From CAVCAD01 sp036653735 (lineage in GTDB: Bacteria; Bacillota_I; Bacilli_A; RF39; UBA660), in contig JAVVTI010000029.1 of the NCBI GenBank assembly GCA_036653735.1, positions 1 to 11,241 on the forward strand: a stretch of 11,241 nt of DNA, read 5' to 3'. A program made the position numbers and the translations under genes. The notes under the pieces were generated by a model. The model searched no databases. It worked only from the letters and a program-made list of their open reading frames with translations, and had not been told where the DNA came from. Below, one piece after another: positions 1 to 6,519 of this stretch. Every line of letters begins with the position of its first letter. Position 1 is the stretch's first letter.

Positions 1-80
1 TGTTTAAATATTATTTTAATAAACAGAAATTTTTTTATACTGAATTTTTGATGTGTAAATAAGTATTTTGATATTTATTA

Positions 81-112
81 AAATGTTAATAACTTTGGAG
101 TTATTAACATTT
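81..112. terminator. Strong hairpin terminator, probably bidirectional
   Basis: A perfect 14-bp stem (81-94 pairs with 99-112) closes a 4-base loop, TTGG. On the + strand it is followed at once by GTTTTTTAT, a good T-tract for a gene ending left of the window. On the - strand it is followed by a weaker TTTTAAT run, about 50 bp after the nuclease stop codon. It can therefore end the nuclease transcript and also a converging transcript from the left. The stem is AT-rich but long and perfect. Confidence 0.8.
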
Positions 113-162
113 GTTTTTTATAACTATTTTTCTTATGTATATTAATATAATTAAAAATTATT

Positions 163-876
163 CTATCTAGATAATTTACTATCACCGTTATTATAATCTA
201 ATATAATCCCTTGTTGGACATTATAAACATATACATTAAAGCTTATACCTTTTCCATTATCCTCAACAGAGTATCCCTCCATCTGGACTCCGCTTGCCAG
301 CAAATTATTATTCTTAAATAGTGGTGTCACTCTATATAATACGTGATTATTAGTTTCTTCAATATATTTTGCCACCATGTTTTCATATTCCCGCATCACA
401 ATAGAATTCATATTCTTAGTACAGGTTATAAGGTTTTTTTCATTAGCTTTTTCACCCGTTAATTGAAAAGCAATTAAATGACATCTATTATACAGATATT
501 TTCCTGGCACAATATCATATTTAATAGAATGCCATCCGCTAGGTTTTATCTTTCCAATAGGGCCTCTTTCTTCTGTAGGCATTAATTTATTATCTATATT
601 AGCATAAGCAACACCACATCTTTTAAGATTATCTAGATCGCTATATTTTTCGAAAGATATAGTAGTCATATCACTTTCTAAAAAGTTTGGCTTATCATCA
701 TTGATATAAACCTTTGAATGTCCTGAATATTCTGGTAAAGTTTCTAGAGTATAAATTTCAGATTTTGTTTGATTTTCAGGGTTATAATTAATATACGTTA
801 TATAAATAAAAACTGTTGTTAATAGAATAATAAATGCAATTAATGTAGTAATTTTAAATATTTTATTTTTTTTCAT
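163..876 (-). CDS. Membrane-anchored/secreted DNA/RNA non-specific endonuclease (EndA/streptococcal DNase type)
   Basis: This 237-residue protein is a beta-beta-alpha metal endonuclease that should cleave DNA, and perhaps RNA, outside the membrane. Residues 9-30 are one hydrophobic segment without a clear cleavage site, so an N-terminal anchor or uncleaved signal is likely. The catalytic core is visible as YNRCHLIAFQLTGE (129-142), matching the family NRSHL/NRCHL motif with H133 as general base. It is followed by NEKNLITCTKNMN (145-157), where an Asn would bind the Mg2+/Ca2+ ion. Relatives serve in nutrient scavenging, competence or escape from DNA traps; the role here is unknown. The ATG is chosen for the AGAGGT ribosome site at 882-887. 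It stands one base after the stop of an upstream open frame. Part of the 3' half is richer in G and C than the surroundings (18 of 30 bases at 271-300), which suggests transfer. Family assignment is firm; substrate and role are inferred. Confidence 0.88.
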   Translation of the reverse strand: MKKNKIFKITTLIAFIILLTTVFIYITYINYNPENQTKSEIYTLETLPEYSGHSKVYINDDKPNFLESDMTTISFEKYSDLDNLKRCGVAYANIDNKLMPTEERGPIGKIKPSGWHSIKYDIVPGKYLYNRCHLIAFQLTGEKANEKNLITCTKNMNSIVMREYENMVAKYIEETNNHVLYRVTPLFKNNNLLASGVQMEGYSVEDNGKGISFNVYVYNVQQGIILDYNNGDSKLSR

Positions 877-971
877 CTTATACCTCTATACTAATATTTG
901 TTTCTAATCTATCTAGATAATTAAGTATATTATTACTTGTATTATCTATATAAACATCTAGGTAATTTACT
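163..971. repeat. Three copies of an ATCTAG(A/G)TAATT repeat around the nuclease gene
   Basis: CTATCTAGATAATT occurs exactly at 163-176, where it covers the nuclease stop codon, and at 909-922, upstream of the gene. A third copy at 956-971 matches the 165-180 stretch at 15 of 16 positions. The core TATCTAGATA of the first two copies is palindromic. The copies fall in different reading frames of the nuclease and of the upstream open frame, so they are not explained by a shared protein motif. They could be protein-binding sites, traces of duplication, or chance in AT-rich sequence. Confidence 0.4.
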
Positions 972-1082
972 TTGGGATCTTTTAAATAATTTTTAAATCT
1001 AAATAAATTTAAAGTAATTTTTGTATTTTTGTTACCCAGTATAATCTTAAGGTATTATTATGAAAAAATCAATGTATTTCAT
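878..1082 (-). pseudogene. Probable remnant of a small gene upstream of the nuclease (58-codon frame without a start)
   Basis: The minus strand is open from 1054 to a TAA at 878-880 and would encode 58 residues, including KITLNLFRFKNYLKDPKVN and ending TNISIEV. The frame begins directly after two TAA stops and has no ATG, GTG or TTG. A separate ATG at 1080-1082 opens MKYIDFFIIIP and stops within the same AT-rich stretch; a single frameshift near 1050-1060 would join the two. I see no good ribosome site before that ATG. The stop lies one base before the nuclease ATG, the spacing of an intact operon partner, and the frame's last codons contain the nuclease ribosome site. I do not recognise the family. 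The frame may instead be a chance opening in AT-rich DNA. Confidence 0.35.
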
Positions 1083-1132
1083 AGTATTGTTTTATTTTTA
1101 AGAATATAAATAAGAGTTTTATATATTAGGGT

Positions 1133-1164
1133 AAAATAAAGCATCAATTATTAGTAATTGACGC
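1133..1164 (-). terminator. Intrinsic terminator after spo0A
   Basis: Read on the minus strand, GCGTCAATT and AATTGATGC pair as a 9-bp stem with one G-T wobble around a 6-base loop (stem 1156-1164 with 1141-1149). TTTATTTT follows directly at 1133-1140. It lies about 48 bp after the spo0A stop. On the + strand no T-tract follows, so it is directional. A second CATCAATTAT arm further upstream (+ strand 1193-1202) could pair alternatively with 1142-1151. Confidence 0.75.
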
Positions 1165-1211
1165 TATTATGATTCTAAATAATTAGTAATATATAATTGA
1201 TGTTTTTATTA

Positions 1212-1973
1212 TTAAATAGATACCATTTCCATTCTTAATTTGTCTGCTATTGTTACTAAGTATTCTGAGTTAGTAGGCTTTGCTTTATCAATATCTAAGC
1301 TATGACCAAATATTTTAACCATTAATTCCCATTGTCCTCTAGTTGTACTTACTTCTATTGCATGTCTTATAGATCTTTCTACTCTAGATGGAGAAGTATC
1401 AAATTTTTTGGCAATTATAGGATAAAGTTCTTTAGTTATTCCACCTAGTAATTCTGGTCTTTTATAAATTTGTAATACACCTTCTTTTATATATTGAAAT
1501 CCTTTTATATGTGATGGTACGCCTAAATCATGTAGTAAGTTAGATAGATATTTTTCTATATTATTTGAATGAAAGTCTATTATTACTTTGCTTTTATCTA
1601 TAGATGAAACTAACTCGATTATTCTCTTTTCTAACTCATAGAGATCAAAAGGTTTTAATAAATAATATTTTACTCCGTATTCACTTACTTTTCTTATTGA
1701 TTCATCTGCATAGTTTGCTGTTAATACTATAACATTCTTTACTATTTTTTTGGTTTTCATAATTTCTAATACTTCATATCCATCTTTTTTGGGCATTACT
1801 AGGTCTAGTAATATTAGATCTATTTCTGAAGAATGGTTTTCTAATATGTCTATTGCCTCTTTTCCATTATACGCGACGTATTTTATTTCAATATTTTTGC
1901 TGGTTCTAAAATACTCCTTGTATAGTTCTATTGAATTTAAACCATCTTCTGCTACCAATACTCTTGTTTTCAT
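1212..1973 (-). CDS. spo0A: Sporulation response regulator Spo0A
   Basis: Spo0A is the cytoplasmic response regulator that, once phosphorylated by the sporulation phosphorelay or by orphan kinases, binds 0A boxes and switches on sporulation. The 253 residues hold a receiver domain (about 4-120) with the acidic pair at E9/D10, phospho-acceptor D57 in LILLDLVMP, T85 and K107 in LLKPFD. The C-terminal Spo0A DNA-binding domain (about 140-250) has the hallmark SRVERSIRHAIEV (196-208) and AKPTNSEYL (231-239). The linker is short and the protein is slightly smaller than the B. subtilis form (267 aa). The ATG is supported by AAGGA at 1977-1981. It follows pgk by 110 bp, with no clear terminator between, so it may be read both from the operon and from its own promoter. 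Such placement is unusual, because spo0A usually follows spoIVB. Identification is very secure; that the organism sporulates is inferred. Confidence 0.97.
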   Translation of the reverse strand: MKTRVLVAEDGLNSIELYKEYFRTSKNIEIKYVAYNGKEAIDILENHSSEIDLILLDLVMPKKDGYEVLEIMKTKKIVKNVIVLTANYADESIRKVSEYGVKYYLLKPFDLYELEKRIIELVSSIDKSKVIIDFHSNNIEKYLSNLLHDLGVPSHIKGFQYIKEGVLQIYKRPELLGGITKELYPIIAKKFDTSPSRVERSIRHAIEVSTTRGQWELMVKIFGHSLDIDKAKPTNSEYLVTIADKLRMEMVSI

Positions 1974-2007
1974 TTGTCCTTTTTTCCTTTCTTATTTTTA
2001 TATATCA

Positions 2008-2071
2008 ATTATAAAACTAAAAAAGAATATAATGAGGTTTATGTCTGTAAGTACCTTATTTTTGTCTGTAA
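2008..2071 (-). promoter_or_regulatory. Putative spo0A promoter with two tandem TGTCTGTAA boxes
   Basis: On the minus strand a perfect -10 TATAAT (+ strand 2008-2013) lies 34 bp before the spo0A ATG. No good -35 stands 17 bp upstream. Further upstream, TGTCTGTAA (+ strand sense) occurs twice, at 2042-2050 and 2063-2071, with a 21-bp period, about two helical turns. This puts both on one face of the DNA at roughly -40 to -70, where an activator would sit. The TGTC start resembles the 0A box TGTCGAA, but the match is partial. The -10 and the repeats are seen; the regulatory role is inferred. Confidence 0.5.
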
Positions 2072-2083
2072 TGGTATTTTATG

Positions 2084-3208
2084 TTATTTTAGATTTTTTA
2101 ATATATTGAATTTTACACCTGATAAGTATTCAAGGGAAGCTCCTCCTCCAGTTGAATAGTATGCTGTGTCTAATGTCATTTTTTTAATTATACTAACTGT
2201 GTCTCCTCCACATACAAGAGTTTTTATTTCTTTTTTGTTTAGACAATCACATATGGTTTCTGTGGAGGCTCTGTATTCTTTTTTTTCAGCATAACCTAAT
2301 GGACCATTCCATACTACATATGATGTTTTGATGTTTCTTATAAATAATTTTGTACTTAGAGGTCCTATATCATAGAAAACGTCTTTGTTTTGTATGTCTT
2401 GTAGTGCTACAGTTTTATTTTTTGTAATAAAGTCTACTGGTAATACTATTTTGTTTGGATATTTTTTTAGTAATTTAAGTGCTAAAGGTACTTTATCTTC
2501 TTCTACATACGCAGCTCCTACGTTGTATCCTTTTGCTTTTAAGAAAGTGAAGCAGATTAATCCTCCGATTAATACTTTGGAAGATTTTGGTAGTAGGTTT
2601 TCTATTAAAGGAAGTTTTGTGCTTACTTTAGCGCCTCCTAGAATAATAGTTTTTTCTTTTATTTTTGAGATACTTTTTAGTTCTTCTAGTTCTTTTTTAA
2701 CAAGAAAACCCATGTATGAAGGTAATATCTTTGTTATTCCATATGTAGATGCATGGTTTCTATGTATTGAAGCGAATGCATCAAATACGAATACATCAGC
2801 TAGTCTTGCCCAGTATGAAGATAAGGAAGCACTACATAGGCTTTCTCTATTATTATGGATATCTTCATAGCGAGTATTTTCTATTAGGAGTATTTCTCCT
2901 TTATTTAAGGATGATGCTTTTTTTGTTAGTTCGTTACCTGTTGTTTCATATGAAAAGTATACTTTGTCAAATATTGTTTTTAGTATTAGGTATACTGGGT
3001 ATAAAGATGTTTCTTTTTTATCTTTTTCTTTTGTTATTTTTCCCATATGGGATAATATTATAATTGAGTTTTCATTGTTTAAGAGTTCTGTTATAGTAGG
3101 AATAGATTCAGTTATTCTTGTTTTATCTTGCACCTTATTATTTTTCATGGGTACATTGTAGTCTACTCTTAACAGTACTTTTTTATTTTTTATTGTACTT
3201 AGTTTCAT
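2084..3208 (-). CDS. pgk: Phosphoglycerate kinase (divergent)
   Basis: This enzyme transfers phosphate between 1,3-bisphosphoglycerate and ADP in the cytoplasm, taking the product of the adjacent gapA. From the chosen ATG it has 374 residues, shorter than the usual 390-400. Family blocks are clear: RVDYNVP (14-20), ILSHMG (51-56), IENTRY (109-114), DAFASIHRNHAST (143-155), LGGAKVSTK (190-198), VVWNGPLG (298-305) and STGGGASLE (352-360). Several are altered: the Arg of SHLGRP is Lys (K57), the N of VNDAFG is F142, and GGGDS is CGGDT. The start at 3206-3208 is preferred because its ATG overlaps the gapA TGA (ATGA) and a GGAT lies upstream. In-frame ATGs at 3218-3220 and 3230-3232 would add 4 or 8 residues. 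Translational coupling to gapA is likely. It is probably active, but from a fast-evolving lineage. Confidence 0.95.
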   Translation of the reverse strand: MKLSTIKNKKVLLRVDYNVPMKNNKVQDKTRITESIPTITELLNNENSIIILSHMGKITKEKDKKETSLYPVYLILKTIFDKVYFSYETTGNELTKKASSLNKGEILLIENTRYEDIHNNRESLCSASLSSYWARLADVFVFDAFASIHRNHASTYGITKILPSYMGFLVKKELEELKSISKIKEKTIILGGAKVSTKLPLIENLLPKSSKVLIGGLICFTFLKAKGYNVGAAYVEEDKVPLALKLLKKYPNKIVLPVDFITKNKTVALQDIQNKDVFYDIGPLSTKLFIRNIKTSYVVWNGPLGYAEKKEYRASTETICDCLNKKEIKTLVCGGDTVSIIKKMTLDTAYYSTGGGASLEYLSGVKFNILKNLK

Positions 3209-4197
3209 AGTTCTATCCATTTTTTCATGCATCTTAACATTTGTGCTGTGTAACCAAGTTCATTATCATACCAAGTTATTATATTTAGTAAATTTTTGTC
3301 TATTACATTTGTAGATAATCCATCTATAGTGGATGCACATACTGTACCTACTATATCGCTACTTACTATTGGATCAGCAGTGTATTTAAGTGATTGGTTT
3401 TGATTTTTTATAAATAAGTTGTTTATTTCTTCTTTCGTTGTGTTTTCTTTTATTAAGAGTGTTAGGTTTATAAGTGAGCCATCTGATACAGGTACTCTGT
3501 ATGATATTCCACCTATTAGGTTTTCTAAGGATGGTATTATTTTATTTATTTGTGTCGCTGCTCCTGTTGTAGTTGGGATTATGTTTACGCCAGATGCTCT
3601 TCCTCTTCTTGATGTAATTCCTTTTTTATGGATTACATCAAGTGTTACTTGATCGTTTGTACAAGCATGTACTGTGGATGCAAATCCTTTTTCTATATGA
3701 AAATTTTTATTTATTATATCTAATACAGGTGCTAGAGCATTTGTCGTACATGATGCACATGATATTATATTATCGTCTTTAGTGAGTATTTCATCATTAA
3801 CTGAGTATACAATTGTTTTTATGTTGTCTTTAGAAGGAGCACTTATTATTACTTTAGACGCTCCCGCTTTAATATGTTTAGTTGCTCCTTCTAAGTTTGT
3901 AAATACTCCTGAGCATTCTAGAACTACATCTATCTTAAGTTCTTTCCAAGGTAAAAGTTCTGGATTTGTTTCATTTATAGTTTTTATTACTTGTCCATCA
4001 ATTATTATAGCTCCTTTGTTTGATGATACATTTTTTCTTACTGTTTTAAATACGCTATCATATTTAAAAAGGTATGCTAAAGAATCAGAATCTGCTAAGT
4101 CATTTATTGCAATTACTTGTGCTTCCTTATCATTTAGTAGTAGTCTTAGGGCACATCTGCCTATTCTACCGAATCCATTTATTGCTACTCTTATCAT
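3205..4197 (-). CDS. gapA: Glyceraldehyde-3-phosphate dehydrogenase (NAD-type, glycolytic)
   Basis: This cytoplasmic enzyme oxidises glyceraldehyde 3-phosphate to 1,3-bisphosphoglycerate, the substrate of the next gene, pgk. The 330 residues match the usual length. The Rossmann motif GFGRIGR is at 8-14, with the acidic D33 in IND favouring NAD over NADP. The active-site block SCASCTTN (146-153) holds nucleophile C150, and H177 in STVHACTNDQ is the base partner. The substrate loop SRRGRASGVNIIPTTTGAA (196-214) and the C-terminal WYDNELGY (309-316) are typical. The start has a strong AGGAGG ribosome site (4205-4210) overlapping the TAG stop of the upstream kinase, and the end overlaps the pgk ATG. 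No CggR-type repressor gene precedes it. It is named gapA as the catabolic form from NAD preference and pgk linkage; a gluconeogenic role is not excluded. Confidence 0.97.
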   Translation of the reverse strand: MIRVAINGFGRIGRCALRLLLNDKEAQVIAINDLADSDSLAYLFKYDSVFKTVRKNVSSNKGAIIIDGQVIKTINETNPELLPWKELKIDVVLECSGVFTNLEGATKHIKAGASKVIISAPSKDNIKTIVYSVNDEILTKDDNIISCASCTTNALAPVLDIINKNFHIEKGFASTVHACTNDQVTLDVIHKKGITSRRGRASGVNIIPTTTGAATQINKIIPSLENLIGGISYRVPVSDGSLINLTLLIKENTTKEEINNLFIKNQNQSLKYTADPIVSSDIVGTVCASTIDGLSTNVIDKNLLNIITWYDNELGYTAQMLRCMKKWIEL

Positions 4198-4208
4198 TTT
4201 ATTTCCTC

Positions 4209-5852
4209 CTATTTAAAATAACTTGTTCCTACAAATTCTTTTAGTAAACTAGTATCAGGTATAAATGTTTCTGGTACTGGTAAAAAGAGTTTTAGGAAGT
4301 TTAATAATCTTTTGGCTGTTTCATAGTTAATATTATCTTCTTCTATAGAACTCAGAAGTGGTTGGGCATATGTTTTTAGTACTCCTAGTTCATAAATAAT
4401 AGCTGTATTATATATTATATCTGCATCTTCTTGGTATGGAAATACATATTTGTTTTCACCTTCTCTTACTTTTGGCCACTGAGTAAGGGTTTGGTCTGCT
4501 GAGTATCCTCTATGTGAGTTATCTCTTACTAAGCGTCTTATTAGTCTTATATCAACTGATGATATATGATTATGTTTATCTATTGCTAGAGGGGTAAAGG
4601 GGCTTGCGTATATTTTATATTTTTTATTTCTTGGTATACTCTTAGTTAGTTCTTCATTCATTGTATGGAGTCCCTCTATTATAATTAGATCTCTTTCTTT
4701 TAGATTAACTGGTTTATTTTTGTATTCTTTTTCTCCTGTTAGGAAGTTATATGTTGGTATTGTTACTTCTTTATTATTTAGTAGAGCTTTTAGGTGTTTA
4801 TTAAATAGTTTTAGGTCTATTGAATCTATAGCTTCATAATTACGTTTTCCATCTTCATCTATTTTAGTTTCATCTCTATTTAAGAAGTAATCGTCTGTTG
4901 AGATAATAAAAGGGTTAAGTCCTTTTGCTTTTAAATATAGGGCTAGTTTTTTACTAGTAGTTGTCTTTCCTGATGAAGAAGGACCTCCTATTAGAACTAG
5001 TTTTATATTACTTTTTATTTTGTATATATTAGATGCTATTATACTTAGTTTATCATTATGTAGTATTTCATTTATTTTTATAAATTCATTTATTTTACTA
5101 TGGAGTATTATGTTATTTAAGTCTGATATGTATTGTACACCTAGAGATGCTATTGTTTTGTTATATTCTTTATATACACCTAATGAAAGTATTTTTGGTG
5201 TATATTTTGGTATTATATTAGTTTGGTTGTATGGAAACTGTAAAACTATTTCTTTGTTTCCTACTAGTTCTAGATCAAAGTATTTAATTATTCCTGTAGA
5301 AGTGGGCATAGGTCCATAGAAGTAGTTATATGAGTTGTTTAGTTCGTATATAGTAACTGTATCAGTTTGTTGTTGTTTATAAAGAGTTGCTTTTTCTATA
5401 TCTTTATTTTCTATAAAGTACTTTATTACACTTTTTCTATTAGCACTTGTTTTTATTATAGGATAATTTTCTTTAATAATACGTTTCATTTCTTCTTTTA
5501 TCTTAAATAATGTCTTGGTACTAAGAGATTTATTAGTATTTATTTGTGTGTATAGTCCTTTATCTATAGAATGGAGTAGTCTTACAGATGTATTTAGTGT
5601 GTTTTTTATAGCTTCTATGTATATAAATTTAAGAGCTCTTTTATACATTTCTAATCCATTTGGAGAGTAGTATGGGAAGAATTCTATAGCAGAGTTTTCT
5701 CTTACGGGAAAACTTAGTTCACATATTTCATTATTTATAAGTGCTCCTATAGGATTTGTTTTATCATTAGTAATTTTAATAATGTTAAGTAGCGTAGTAT
5801 TTTTATTTACTACTATTTTATTATTATTTAGTGTTATTGTTATTTTTTCCAT
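4209..5852 (-). CDS. Nucleoside (uridine) kinase with N-terminal TGS/threonyl-tRNA-synthetase-like region
   Basis: The 547-residue protein is of the long nucleoside-kinase type seen in clostridia and Thermotoga, often annotated as uridine kinase, and would phosphorylate uridine or a related nucleoside with NTP. Residues 1-62 resemble a TGS fold, and 63-245 resemble the second additional domain of threonyl-tRNA synthetase (FYGPMPTSTG at 178-187, FDLELVGNKEIVLQFP at 192-207) but lack its zinc ligands. The kinase half has Walker A GGPSSSGKTTTS (289-300), STDDYF (318-323), the substrate loop region TIPTYNF (364-370) and the Walker-B-like LIIIEGLH (389-396). The RLIRRLVRDNSHRGYSADQT stretch (436-455) is the lid. 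The ATG at 5850-5852 has a rather distant AAAGGA (5864-5869). It is first gene of the operon with gapA, pgk and perhaps spo0A. Kinase family is sure; exact substrate is not. Confidence 0.88.
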   Translation of the reverse strand: MEKITITLNNNKIVVNKNTTLLNIIKITNDKTNPIGALINNEICELSFPVRENSAIEFFPYYSPNGLEMYKRALKFIYIEAIKNTLNTSVRLLHSIDKGLYTQINTNKSLSTKTLFKIKEEMKRIIKENYPIIKTSANRKSVIKYFIENKDIEKATLYKQQQTDTVTIYELNNSYNYFYGPMPTSTGIIKYFDLELVGNKEIVLQFPYNQTNIIPKYTPKILSLGVYKEYNKTIASLGVQYISDLNNIILHSKINEFIKINEILHNDKLSIIASNIYKIKSNIKLVLIGGPSSSGKTTTSKKLALYLKAKGLNPFIISTDDYFLNRDETKIDEDGKRNYEAIDSIDLKLFNKHLKALLNNKEVTIPTYNFLTGEKEYKNKPVNLKERDLIIIEGLHTMNEELTKSIPRNKKYKIYASPFTPLAIDKHNHISSVDIRLIRRLVRDNSHRGYSADQTLTQWPKVREGENKYVFPYQEDADIIYNTAIIYELGVLKTYAQPLLSSIEEDNINYETAKRLLNFLKLFLPVPETFIPDTSLLKEFVGTSYFK

Positions 5853-5875
5853 TATTCTTTTTATCCTTTAATACA

Positions 5876-5904
5876 ATTTTATCATTAATTCATACATTTG
5901 TGAA
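5876..5904 (-). promoter_or_regulatory. Promoter of the kinase-gapA-pgk operon
   Basis: The minus strand carries TTCACA (+ strand 5899-5904), a 17-bp spacer and TAAAAT (+ strand 5876-5881), each one base from the vegetative sigma-factor consensus. Transcription would start near 5869, close to the AAAGGA ribosome site of the kinase gene. Its -35 box lies almost exactly on the -35 box of the divergent clpP promoter. Confidence 0.65.
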
Positions 5905-5943
5905 TAATTATTTGTTATTTTATTATTATATATGTAGAGGTGA
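5898..5943 (+). promoter_or_regulatory. clpP promoter and ribosome site
   Basis: TTGTGA (5898-5903), a 17-bp spacer and TATTAT (5921-5926) form a vegetative-type promoter. The start point would be near 5933, giving a very short leader that begins just before the AGAGGTGA ribosome site (5936-5943), itself 6 bp before the clpP ATG. I found no CtsR heptad repeat in the 97-bp intergenic gap, so the usual heat-shock control of clpP is not visible here. Confidence 0.6.
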
Positions 5944-5949
5944 TTTGAA

Positions 5950-6519
5950 ATGCATTATGTTCCGACTGTTATTGAGAAGGAAAATAATAGGGAAAGAGTA
6001 TATGATTTATACTCTAGGCTTCTTGTTAGTAGAATTATATTTATAGATGATGAGATTAACACTAGTAGTGCTAATTTGATTATTGGACAATTATTATATT
6101 TAGATAGTGTGAGTAATGAGGATATTTCTTTATATATTAATTCTCCTGGTGGTAGTGTTAATGCGGGAATGGCTATTTATGATACTATGAATTTTATTAA
6201 GAGTGATGTTTCTACTATAGGGCTTGGAATGTGTGCTTCTATGGGGGCTTTTTTATTATCTAGTGGTACTAAGGGTAAGAGATATGCTCTTATGAATACT
6301 GATATTATGATACATCAGCCTATTGGAGGAGCTGAGGGTCAGGCTACTGAGATAGAAATAGCTGCTAATCATATTATTAAAACTAAAGAAAAGCTTAATA
6401 GAATTCTTTCTATTAATACTGGAAAAAGTATAAATAAAATTAAGAAAGATGTTGAAAGAGATTATTATTTAAATACTAGTGAAGCTCTTGAGTATGGTTT
6501 AATAGATAAGATTATTTAA
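5950..6519 (+). CDS. clpP: ATP-dependent Clp protease proteolytic subunit ClpP
   Basis: ClpP is the cytoplasmic serine peptidase that forms the two-ring barrel fed by ClpX, ClpC or ClpE ATPases, and degrades damaged and regulatory proteins. The 189 residues are close to the usual 190-200 without a propeptide. The N-terminus PTVIEKENNRERVYDLYSRL (5-24) is typical. The catalytic triad is complete: S97 in GMCASMGAF, H122 in MIHQP and D171 in VERDYYL. The SPGGSV strand (65-70) and the handle region around 125-155 are present. It is the only + strand gene of the window, transcribed alone and divergently from the kinase-gapA-pgk operon. Its TAA (6517-6519) lies inside the end of the convergent whiA. 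Identity is very secure. Confidence 0.97.
   Translation: MHYVPTVIEKENNRERVYDLYSRLLVSRIIFIDDEINTSSANLIIGQLLYLDSVSNEDISLYINSPGGSVNAGMAIYDTMNFIKSDVSTIGLGMCASMGAFLLSSGTKGKRYALMNTDIMIHQPIGGAEGQATEIEIAANHIIKTKEKLNRILSINTGKSINKIKKDVERDYYLNTSEALEYGLIDKII

Noticed and set aside
1..32. TGTTTA/TAAACA hairpin followed by a T-run at the left edge
   Set aside because: The stem has only six AT-rich pairs and a long loop, and a much stronger terminator follows at 81-112.
3209..3232. Upstream ATG starts for pgk inside gapA
   Set aside because: The ATG at 3206-3208 overlaps the gapA TGA, a classic coupling, has a GGAT upstream, and gives the expected N-terminus before RVDYNVP. The upper ATGs remain possible.
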